A stretch of 13,239 nucleotides of DNA, taken from an uncultured Ruaniaceae bacterium. GTDB taxonomy: Bacteria > Actinomycetota > Actinomycetes > Actinomycetales > Beutenbergiaceae. This document shows, one piece after another, positions 5,727 to 12,626 of this stretch. The notes beneath the pieces were generated by a model that made no database searches, was not told the DNA's origin, and was given only the letters and a program-made list of their open reading frames with translations. The position numbers and the translations under genes are program-made. The stretch lies in NCBI GenBank assembly GCA_947251855.1, contig CAMXUZ010000094.1, forward strand, positions 1 to 13,239, in the 5' to 3' direction. Positions within the stretch are counted from its first letter, which is position 1; every line of letters starts with the position of its first letter.

Positions 5727-8126
5727 GTGGCGAGCAGCGTTATCGGGGAGTTTCCTAGCGTTGCCTGCACCCTGCCCCGGAGCGCGAGCGACGTGCAACT
5801 CTCCGCCACGCTCCGCGACGCCGTCACCAAGGGCCTCCCGCCGCTGACGATCGTCCGTGCTCCGCGCGGGTATGGAAAGACGGCGCTCATTTCCAGCTGG
5901 CTCGACGCAGATTTACCGATCGAGGCGATCCACTACCTCTCGCTGTCGAAGCAATGCCGGGAGGAGAAGAGCTTCTGGGCAGAGTTGACGGCCGTGGTGT
6001 TCGACGATCCCGAGCTGGGACCGGAAGGGATCATGGCGGCGCTGGCCGCCGATGAGAAGAAACGCCTCATCATCATCGACAACTTCCACCTCGCCGGCGC
6101 GGCCGGCAATGTCCGAGAGCTCGATGAGCATCTGATCGAAATCGTTCGCCGTTTCAGCCACGTGTTCCTCATCGTCGTGGGCCGCGTGCTCCGTCCGATC
6201 GAAACGCTGGGCGCGATGGCGCTTCCCACGACGATCGTCGGGCCCCGGGAGCTCGCGCTGGATTCGCAGCGATTGCAAGCGCTCGCGACCGGGCGCGGGG
6301 TGAGAATGAGCCGGAACCGTGCCGTCGCACTCACCGACGGCGTAGCGGGTTGGCCCGCCCTCCTGCGAGTGAGCCTCAACCACGCCGCACTCACCGAAGA
6401 GGAGCCGGATCTGAGCCTGCCGGCGATGATGAACTACCTCGATGCGGTTCTGCGAGACGCCGACGATCCGGCGCTGCGCCGGTTCGTGATGCGGGCCTGC
6501 GTCGCCGAGGAGTTGACGGCGGAAATCACCCGGGCGCTCACCGACGACGGGCTCGGCGCCCACCACCTTCGGGCCGCCTATAGCCTCGGGTTGCTGCGCC
6601 GGATCCCCGACACGGCGGACTACGAGTTTCCCCGCGCGATCAAACGGGGCCTGTTCGAGATGATGCGTGAGGAGTACCCCGAGGCCGCCCAAGAGGCCCA
6701 TGAGGTACTCGCGAAACTCCACGGCGGTGCTCGTGACCCGATCCAGATGCTCCAGCACGCCGTCTCGGCGGGGGATTGGGACGCCGCGCTGGAGGTGCTC
6801 CACACCGAATTCCTCGCGCTCGTGACCTACCAATCCGATCGCACCTACGAAATGGTCCGGCAACTGCCCTCCCGGGTCCGGGAGAGCAGCGCGTACGCGC
6901 GCGCAGTGTTCGTTGAGGGGCGCGGCATCCCCCAAGCCCGCGAAGGGTACGGAACGTGGTCCGGAGAGGAAGACGCCGGGCGCGTCAGCGACCTGCTCGC
7001 CCGGCTCGGCATGAGCGAGACCGCAGAGATCGATGACGCAACGGTGCTCCTCATGTGGGGGCTCAACGCCGCGAGCAGCGGACAGATGGACACGGCCGTC
7101 TACGTGCTCAACCAGAGTTGGCTACGCGCCCAGCAGGCGCCCGACCTCGCCCCCCTCGCGCATCTCGCGGCGAGCGTCATCGCCGCGATGCATGCATATC
7201 AGGGCGAGATCTATCTCGCCCAAGCCTGGCTGGAGGACGGCGAAAAGTTGCGCGCCGATGAGGAGGCGCCCCCGCCGCGGTTCGCCGAGACGAGTTACGG
7301 TTTCGCTGCCGCGATGTCCCGCGTAGACGCAGGTGAGGAGGCGGCCGGGGAGATGCTGGCGCGGATCCCGGAGCCGAAGTATCGCGACGTGATGTGGGCG
7401 CTGATCACCTTCGCCCGCGCCCGGCACGGTTCGCTCTACGGCAGCGAGGAGGAGGTCCTGGCCCTCATCAACGACCTACGTTCCGCATTGCGATACCTCA
7501 CGCGCGGCTCCGTCAGCGAAACGGTGCTCATCAACGCCCTCGTCGAGCTGCTCATCAGGGCTGACATGCTGCCCATTGCTCGGGAATTAGCCAACCGGCT
7601 CGCCCCGACCGATAGCGCAACAATCTCCCACGCCCGCCTGGCACTTGCACAGAACGATTTCCGCGAAGCGATGCGGCTCGCGGCGCAGGTGGAGGATTCG
7701 CTCACCCAGTTTCCCCGCCTCGTGGTTGAACGAGACGTGATCCTCGCCAGCGCCGCCCACGGCCTCGGCGATTTCGCGTCCGCTCAGAAACATTTCGAAC
7801 GAGCGATTCAAGCGGTCAAGGGAGGTGACCAGGCCCGGGCGCTCGCGATTCTCCCCCATTATCTCTTCGCCGCCCTCGCGGCTGACGACGAGACGGCGCG
7901 GGAGATGTGGCCGGTGAAGAGCGCCGCCGGTGAGAGCACGGCAAGGATCGGGGAGCTCACGCCCCGGGAGGTGCAGATTCTTCGGTCACTATCGCACCTT
8001 CCCGGGCCCAGCGCCGTCGCCGAAGCCCTCGACCTCTCCATCAACACCGTCAAGACCCACGTCCAGGCAATCTACCGAAAGCTGCAGGTGACGAACCGCG
8101 CCGAGGCGATCGAGCACCTTCGTTAA
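5727..8126 (+). CDS. Large ATP-binding LuxR-family (LAL/MalT-like) transcriptional regulator 1
   Basis: Signal-responsive STAND-type ATPase regulator, 799 aa, close to the 800-950 typical of MalT/LAL proteins. The P-loop is at residues 45-52 (APRGYGKT, Lys51), followed by a Walker B strand LIIIDNFH (114-121, Asp118). A GWPALL motif follows in the ATPase/winged-helix region. Residues of roughly 330-730 are Ala/Leu-rich helical repeats of TPR type, the usual inducer-sensing part. The C-terminus is a LuxR/GerE helix-turn-helix from about 742 (GELTPREVQIL) to the end, with recognition helix SINTVKTHVQAIYRKL (771-786). The turn before it reads HLPGPSAVAEAL instead of the common G-x-S-N-x-E-I-A form. 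No membrane segment is visible, so it is cytoplasmic. It lies downstream of the aldolase gene on the same strand and could regulate that operon, but it may equally be independent. Inducer and targets are unknown. Confidence 0.93.
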   Translation: MASSVIGEFPSVACTLPRSASDVQLSATLRDAVTKGLPPLTIVRAPRGYGKTALISSWLDADLPIEAIHYLSLSKQCREEKSFWAELTAVVFDDPELGPEGIMAALAADEKKRLIIIDNFHLAGAAGNVRELDEHLIEIVRRFSHVFLIVVGRVLRPIETLGAMALPTTIVGPRELALDSQRLQALATGRGVRMSRNRAVALTDGVAGWPALLRVSLNHAALTEEEPDLSLPAMMNYLDAVLRDADDPALRRFVMRACVAEELTAEITRALTDDGLGAHHLRAAYSLGLLRRIPDTADYEFPRAIKRGLFEMMREEYPEAAQEAHEVLAKLHGGARDPIQMLQHAVSAGDWDAALEVLHTEFLALVTYQSDRTYEMVRQLPSRVRESSAYARAVFVEGRGIPQAREGYGTWSGEEDAGRVSDLLARLGMSETAEIDDATVLLMWGLNAASSGQMDTAVYVLNQSWLRAQQAPDLAPLAHLAASVIAAMHAYQGEIYLAQAWLEDGEKLRADEEAPPPRFAETSYGFAAAMSRVDAGEEAAGEMLARIPEPKYRDVMWALITFARARHGSLYGSEEEVLALINDLRSALRYLTRGSVSETVLINALVELLIRADMLPIARELANRLAPTDSATISHARLALAQNDFREAMRLAAQVEDSLTQFPRLVVERDVILASAAHGLGDFASAQKHFERAIQAVKGGDQARALAILPHYLFAALAADDETAREMWPVKSAAGESTARIGELTPREVQILRSLSHLPGPSAVAEALDLSINTVKTHVQAIYRKLQVTNRAEAIEHLR

Positions 8127-8162
8127 TCTAGGGTCTAGAAAAAGTAATTCCTAGACGCTAGA
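8127..8162 (+). promoter_or_regulatory. CTAG-rich inverted repeat, candidate operator with overlapping -10 box
   Basis: CTAGGGTCTAG (8128-8138) and CTAGACGCTAG (8151-8161) form an inverted repeat with one mismatch (G8132/G8157), extended by T8127/A8162, around a 12-base A/T-rich spacer. CTAG occurs four times, at 8128, 8135, 8151 and 8158, that is as two pairs with 7-base spacing. TAGACT (8159-8164) fits an actinobacterial -10 box (TAnnnT) and overlaps the right arm, but no clear -35 box is visible. The element begins right after the stop codon of regulator 1. It looks like a dimer-binding site for the second regulator gene; operator function is inferred. Confidence 0.5.
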
Positions 8163-8191
8163 CTTGCGATCCCGCGTGAGTCAATGGTGTT

Positions 8192-8209
8192 GGCGACAGT
8201 GGTGTCGCC
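8192..8209 (+). other. Leader hairpin upstream of the second LuxR-family regulator
   Basis: GGCGACA (8192-8198) and TGTCGCC (8203-8209) are a perfect 7-bp stem with a GTGG loop, plus a possible flanking T-G pair. It ends 6 bases before the ribosome binding site at 8216, so it could affect translation or mRNA stability. No T-run follows. Confidence 0.55.
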
Positions 8210-8215
8210 GCGGAT

Positions 8216-8221
8216 GGAAGG
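8216..8221 (+). promoter_or_regulatory. Ribosome binding site of the second LuxR-family regulator
   Basis: GGAAGG lies 5 bases before ATG 8227. It supports that start over the in-frame TTG at 8164, which overlaps the inverted repeat region and would add a Trp/Arg/Cys-rich stretch (QWCWRQWCRRGW) unlike a regulator N-terminus. Confidence 0.7.
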
Positions 8222-8226
8222 TTGCA

Positions 8227-10587
8227 ATGTCGGCAATGAGCGGCGGCAACGGTGCACGGTATGGCGTGCCCCGATTCCCCGGTGCTGTCGTCGTTCCGAA
8301 GAGACTTCAGATGGCGCTCTCTGCAGGGGGGCGGGTCCACGTGCTTCGAGCGGCACGGGGTTTCGGCAAATCAACCATCGGCGCGTGGTGGGCCACTCGG
8401 CGGGCGCGGTCGCTGCCCGTGTGGGTGGGAATCTGCCACGGGGAGCTTCCCGGAACCTTCGGTCGCCGCCTCGAGATGGCGTTGCGGGAGGCGGGGGTGA
8501 GGGGCAGCGAGAGCAACGGTGCCGAAACCGGCCGCTCCCGGCGCCGGGTGATGTTGGTGATCGATCAGAGCGAACGAATTGATGGCCAGGAGCTCGCGGA
8601 CGTACTCACCAATATCCTCGCCGAATATCCCGAGGTGTACGTGCTGGTTCTCATGCGCCTCACCGGCCCCATCGACGCCCTGCGCGGATTACCCGAGTTC
8701 GGCACGGAAGTCACCACTCGCTGCCTCCGATTCAGCCCGGCCGAAGTCGACGAGCTCGCCCGGAGCCTGGAGATTCGGATCTCCCTCGAGCAGGCGCAGG
8801 AGATCGCCGAGCAGACCCAGGGTTGGCCGGCGATGATCGCCGCCGTTCTCACCGGGATGCTGTATGGCAAGGAACCGGACTGGAATGCGGGCACGTACTT
8901 CTTCGACGAGATCTTCCATGACACCTACACCCACGATGAAAAGCTCCGCGATCTCAGCCTCAGCATCTCTGACCCCGTCACCGAGGAGATGGCGACCTTC
9001 ATCCTCGGTGAGGGGTACGAGCCGGGGTACCTCGCCCGCTTCGGTGAGGACGGCGACTGCCCACTGCTCCCCCGCGCGACTCAGGACGGGCAGTATCGTT
9101 CTTCGCCGTTCATGCGGGCAGCAGCGACGAAGATACTTTTTGCCCACTCCCCCGAAACGCACCGCTGCGTGCACGCCCGGCTGAGCGAGTGGCATCTGCG
9201 GGCAGGGCACCGGCGCCAAGCCCTCTGGCACGCCGTCGCTTCTCGTCACCCGGCCGTGGTGGAGAAAGCGGTGCGGGCACATTGGGGAAGCTACCTGTTG
9301 ACTTGCCCGGACCTGTTGCAGATCGCGCTCACCCAGGTGCCGGGCCCGAACGCGGACGGGGACGGGCTGCGAGCGTTCCTCGCCGATCTGGAGCCGCATG
9401 CCGCGCTCAGATCAGCGCGGGTGCTCCTCACCTCGACATTCCTCAACCAGGTTGAAAGGGCAAAGGCTACCGAAACCGGGCACGCAGCGACGCACTTCAA
9501 CGAGTGGGGCTGGGTACAGGTGTTCTACGGTATGCCCTCCACCGCCCTGTACGCCTTCTGGCGAGCGAATGCCGCGTGCGCGGCCGGTGGCCGAATCCCC
9601 AGCGAGGTCCGGATCGGAATCGCCCTCTGCCTCGCTCTACTGGGCTACACCGAACCCTCTCGCCGTTGGCTCGACTCCGTGCCGGTGGGCGGGCCGAGCG
9701 AAACCCGCTTCACCACCGCGGTGATGGGATTGGTCACCGCGATCCTCGCGGAAGACGTGCGCCCCGTCTCGCCTCCGGATTCCCTCGAAAACAATCCCCG
9801 TACAGCTCGACGGGCGCTGATGAACTTCTTCAGCCAACTCCTCGAGCGGGTCAACCTGCCCGCCGAGGACCCCCTCGTGCGCTCCTTCAAGAAGGCGTGG
9901 CTCGAGCGTGATCCGCTGTACGTGCCCCACCCCCCGTACGCGCCCCTCAATGCGTGGGAGCGCAGCGCGCTTCGGGAGTTGGGCTTCTCGCTACCGGCCC
10001 GCGAGGAGCTCGACCACCACCGGCCCGTCGCGGCCGACGCGACGGATGCGTGGGTGTGGGCGCAGGCCGGGCTCGCGCGCCAGTACGTATTGGACGGCGA
10101 ATACGCCCGGGTGCTGGAACTCAGCTCCCGGGCCCCTAAAGAAGTGCGTCTCCTGCCCCGGCCGTGGTTGTCGATCCTCCTTTCGAGAACGATCGCCTCC
10201 CATCGGCTCGGCCAGCCGGGCCTCGCGAGTGAAGCGTTGCATCAGGCGGTGACCCTCGCGGAGGAGTGCGCGGTGTTCTCCCCGTTCACCCTCATGGCAG
10301 CTCACGAACTTCGTGAAGTTGCCCAGGAGGTGCCGCAACTGCTCGCGATGGTGAACACGCAGCTCATCGCCGAGGGGACGCCGAACGCGCTCACACCCAA
10401 CCAACTCGTGTTGTTACGCGAGCTTGCCAGCGGGGTGCAGTTGAAGATCATCGCGCAACGGCTGTACCTTTCCACGTCCACCGTGAAGACCCACCTCTCC
10501 CACATCTATCGGGAACTCGGGGTGTCGAATCGGCGCGAAGCGGTGTCGCGGGCGCAGGACCTGCGACTCCTCGTACGCAACCGTTGA
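8227..10587 (+). CDS. Large ATP-binding LuxR-family (LAL/MalT-like) transcriptional regulator 2
   Basis: Second STAND-type ATPase regulator, 786 aa from ATG 8227 (807 aa from TTG 8164). The P-loop AARGFGKST is at residues 42-50 (Lys48) and Walker B VMLVIDQSE at 108-116 (Asp113). A QGWPAMI motif corresponds to GWPALL of regulator 1. The central part is helical-repeat-like without recognisable cofactor motifs. The C-terminal LuxR/GerE helix-turn-helix starts at about 722 (LTPNQLVLLRELASG) and includes STSTVKTHLSHIYREL. The usual Arg-Glu of the L-T-x-R-E motif is Asn-Gln here. The segment between Walker A and B is shorter than in regulator 1, and similarity between the two is low outside the motifs, so they are old or independently acquired paralogues. 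It is separated from regulator 1 by 100 bases with its own control signals and converges on the lipoprotein gene. Confidence 0.93.
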   Translation: MSAMSGGNGARYGVPRFPGAVVVPKRLQMALSAGGRVHVLRAARGFGKSTIGAWWATRRARSLPVWVGICHGELPGTFGRRLEMALREAGVRGSESNGAETGRSRRRVMLVIDQSERIDGQELADVLTNILAEYPEVYVLVLMRLTGPIDALRGLPEFGTEVTTRCLRFSPAEVDELARSLEIRISLEQAQEIAEQTQGWPAMIAAVLTGMLYGKEPDWNAGTYFFDEIFHDTYTHDEKLRDLSLSISDPVTEEMATFILGEGYEPGYLARFGEDGDCPLLPRATQDGQYRSSPFMRAAATKILFAHSPETHRCVHARLSEWHLRAGHRRQALWHAVASRHPAVVEKAVRAHWGSYLLTCPDLLQIALTQVPGPNADGDGLRAFLADLEPHAALRSARVLLTSTFLNQVERAKATETGHAATHFNEWGWVQVFYGMPSTALYAFWRANAACAAGGRIPSEVRIGIALCLALLGYTEPSRRWLDSVPVGGPSETRFTTAVMGLVTAILAEDVRPVSPPDSLENNPRTARRALMNFFSQLLERVNLPAEDPLVRSFKKAWLERDPLYVPHPPYAPLNAWERSALRELGFSLPAREELDHHRPVAADATDAWVWAQAGLARQYVLDGEYARVLELSSRAPKEVRLLPRPWLSILLSRTIASHRLGQPGLASEALHQAVTLAEECAVFSPFTLMAAHELREVAQEVPQLLAMVNTQLIAEGTPNALTPNQLVLLRELASGVQLKIIAQRLYLSTSTVKTHLSHIYRELGVSNRREAVSRAQDLRLLVRNR

Positions 10588-10596
10588 GCGGCCCGT

Positions 10597-11769
10597 CTAC
10601 GGCGCCTCGTGGGTGCCGATCAGGGTGAGGTCGTCGAGGTTGAACACCGCCGCGCCATCGGCGGTGACGAGGGAGGGAATGGCGTAGCTCGTCGCTTCGG
10701 GGTCATAGCCGACGGCGTCCTCCCCGGTGACCGCGTTGATCACCTGCACCGCAGTATCGGAGCGGAGATAGGTGAGCACGCCGCCGCTCGCGGTGATCCG
10801 CAGCCCCTCGGCGAGCTCCCGGTTCCACGCGGGACCCTCCGGCGTGTAGCCCGCGAGCGTGCCGGGCTCGGTGAAGATGAGCATCTCCGCAGCGGGGTCC
10901 CACGCCGCGGACGTGGCTCGAGGCGAGACGACATCGCCGTTGCTGAGGTCGATCAGGGCCGCTTCGGGCGAATCGTCGATCCCCAGCAGCGCGAACCCCG
11001 GTGGGCGCGCCTGCCCCGGAAGCGGCTTCACCCCCGAGTCCGTCGCCGCGCCCTCGTCCTCAGGGAGTAGCTGCGCGAGCGGAACCTCCCACTCCTGCTC
11101 GCCTTCGGCCGTGATAGCGGCCTCGCCGCCCGCGTCGGAGGCGCTGAGGATCGTGCCGTCGAACTCCCCGATCACGTGCCCGTCGATCTCCACCGGTTCC
11201 CCGGAGGCAGGATCGAGCACCTGCCGCTGCCCGGTCTCCCCCATCGCTGAGGCGGGAGCCGCTTCGGCGAACACCGTTCCCGGCCCTTGCCACGCCCCCG
11301 CCACCGGGACGGGCCCCCACTGGAGTTCCCCGGTGCGAAGGTCGTAGGCGCTCGCGGTCACTTGCGCGAGCGCGTCGTCCGTGGACTCGACGTCGGTCAA
11401 CACGGCGATCGGCGTCTCGCCGATCTTGGAAAGCGTGAATCCCGAGCAGGATGCGGGCCGCTCGGTGGTCCAGAGAACCTCGCCATCGGTGCTCACGGCG
11501 GAAAACTCCAGCACGCCGTCCACCTCGTGAAGACCGAACAGGATGCCGTCCGCGCTTCGAGGGATGTCCTCGAAGGGGAGGGTGAACGCCGGCAGCTCCT
11601 GGAACGCGAAGGGGAGCGAAAGCTGCTCCACCTCCACCTCGGGCAGCGAGCTGTTCACCGAATGCACCGCCCGCTCCGGTTCGGGGGCCTCCTCCTCCGC
11701 TGAACAGCTGGCGAGGATCGCTACGGAGATCAAGGCGGCCACGATGGGGCGAATCCGCCGGTGCTTCAT
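10597..11769 (-). CDS. Lipoprotein with PQQ/WD-like beta-propeller character
   Basis: Predicted membrane-anchored extracytoplasmic lipoprotein of 390 aa. The N-terminus has Arg/Lys residues, a hydrophobic core (PIVAALISVAILA) and a lipobox LASC with Cys22, followed by an acidic Pro/Glu linker. The rest has repeated short strands such as STDGEVLWTTE, DLRTGELQWGPV, DPASGEPVEIDG, DLSNGDVVSP and NAVTGEDAVGYD. These recall PQQ-like propeller blades ('D-x-x-T-G-x-x-x-W'), though degenerate. The start at 11769 is supported by an AAGGAGGG site 5 bases upstream and by a 4-base ATGA overlap with the ccdA stop. As the last gene of a thiol-disulfide operon it could be a partner or client of that system, but apart from the lipid-anchored Cys22 only one further cysteine is visible (in RPASCSG). 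Function unknown. Confidence 0.8.
   Translation of the reverse strand: MKHRRIRPIVAALISVAILASCSAEEEAPEPERAVHSVNSSLPEVEVEQLSLPFAFQELPAFTLPFEDIPRSADGILFGLHEVDGVLEFSAVSTDGEVLWTTERPASCSGFTLSKIGETPIAVLTDVESTDDALAQVTASAYDLRTGELQWGPVPVAGAWQGPGTVFAEAAPASAMGETGQRQVLDPASGEPVEIDGHVIGEFDGTILSASDAGGEAAITAEGEQEWEVPLAQLLPEDEGAATDSGVKPLPGQARPPGFALLGIDDSPEAALIDLSNGDVVSPRATSAAWDPAAEMLIFTEPGTLAGYTPEGPAWNRELAEGLRITASGGVLTYLRSDTAVQVINAVTGEDAVGYDPEATSYAIPSLVTADGAAVFNLDDLTLIGTHEAP
10600..10618 (+). terminator. Possible hairpin at the convergent gene junction
   Basis: CGGCGCC (10600-10606) pairs with GGTGCCG (10612-10618) through seven pairs including one G-U, with a 5-base loop, 12 bases after the stop of regulator 2 and inside the end of the convergent lipoprotein gene. 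There is no T-run. On the minus strand the wobble becomes a mismatch, so it would work better for the plus-strand transcript. Confidence 0.3.
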
Positions 11770-12626
11770 CGCTGCCCTCCTTCGCGTGAATGGGTTGAAT
11801 GCTGCGTGACGTTCGAGGTCTGCTCGCGCGGCCACCACCACCACAACGCGAGTGCGATGGCGGTGAGCCCGAGCACCGCGGCGATCTGCGCCGTCGTGCC
11901 CAATCCCTGGGCGCCGGATTGCCACGCCGATTGGGTCTCCAGGCTGACGACCTCCGGCAACGAGACGAGCCCGTTGGTCGCGATGAAAATTATCCCGACG
12001 GCGATGAGCAGTGCGCCCGTGAGTAAGGACGTGGTGTGGAACGTGCGTCCGGCGAAGGAGAAGGTGCGGCCCCGAGCGGAGTTGCGGATCCCGGTGCGGT
12101 GCCACAGCAGGACGAGAACGAGCAGCGGGGTGATCATGCCGGCGGCGTAGAAGACCATGAGGAACCCTCCGGTGAACATCGAGCCGCTCGCCGCGGCGAG
12201 CGTGAGCACGGCGCCGAGGATCGGACCCGCGCAGAACCCCGCCACCCCGGAACTGATTCCCAGGAGGAAGGCGCGGGCGAGCCCGGCCCGGGACGCGGCG
12301 GCGTTCGCCGCGGACTTCGGCAGCAAACGTTGGAGATCGAAACCCCAACCGAAGATCTGCATGACGCCGAAGGCGACGATGATGATCCCGGCCAACCAGA
12401 TGAGGATCGAACGGTTGGAGGTGAAGAATGCGCCGATCGCGCTCGCGCCGAGCCCGAGCGGGACCAAGACGAGGAGGAGGCCCGCGAAGAACACCAGGAT
12501 GTGCGCGGCGAGCCGTGCCCCCACGCCGGAGGAGGAGGCGAAGAAGGCCGGCAGCAGCAGCGCGCTACAGGGGCTGGGCAGCGCGGGCGCGCCGCCGAGG
12601 AAGGCTGCGAGAACACTGATCGTCAT
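11766..12626 (-). CDS. ccdA: CcdA-family thiol-disulfide electron transporter
   Basis: Integral membrane protein that carries reducing equivalents from cytoplasmic thioredoxin to extracytoplasmic thiol proteins, as in cytochrome c maturation. The 286-aa product has the two signature cysteines: Cys20 in PSPCSALLLP (helix 1) and Cys132 in GFCAGPILG (helix 4), the pseudo-symmetric half-repeats of the family. Hydrophobic segments lie at about 2-30, 39-68, 74-94, 119-145 and 150-173, with another near LLTGALLIAVGIIFIA and an extra C-terminal one ending in WWWWPRE, so it is longer than the usual six-helix CcdA. It overlaps the DsbA-like gene upstream and the lipoprotein downstream by ATGA. No well-spaced ribosome binding site precedes its ATG, so translation is probably coupled. 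The adjacent DsbA-like protein is the likely redox partner. Confidence 0.88.
   Translation of the reverse strand: MTISVLAAFLGGAPALPSPCSALLLPAFFASSSGVGARLAAHILVFFAGLLLVLVPLGLGASAIGAFFTSNRSILIWLAGIIIVAFGVMQIFGWGFDLQRLLPKSAANAAASRAGLARAFLLGISSGVAGFCAGPILGAVLTLAAASGSMFTGGFLMVFYAAGMITPLLVLVLLWHRTGIRNSARGRTFSFAGRTFHTTSLLTGALLIAVGIIFIATNGLVSLPEVVSLETQSAWQSGAQGLGTTAQIAAVLGLTAIALALWWWWPREQTSNVTQHSTHSREGGQR
11775..11782 (-). promoter_or_regulatory. Ribosome binding site of the lipoprotein gene
   Basis: On the minus strand AAGGAGGG lies 5 bases before the ATG at 11769. It is the strongest site in the window and fixes the lipoprotein start, excluding the frame extension that runs up to 12348 inside ccdA. 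Confidence 0.75.

Noticed and set aside
5913..6935. Long open frame (340 codons) on the minus strand opposite regulator 1
   Set aside because: It lies wholly inside a well-supported LuxR-family gene, shows no family motif and has the Arg/Gly/His-rich composition expected of an antisense frame in high-GC DNA.
8689..9399. Long minus-strand open frame opposite regulator 2
   Set aside because: Same situation: no motifs, fully antisense to a supported gene, low-complexity composition.
11770..12348. N-terminal extension of the lipoprotein frame through ccdA
   Set aside because: The extension is Arg/His-rich, overlaps the ccdA gene, and would bury the signal peptide and lipobox; the ATG at 11769 has a strong ribosome binding site.
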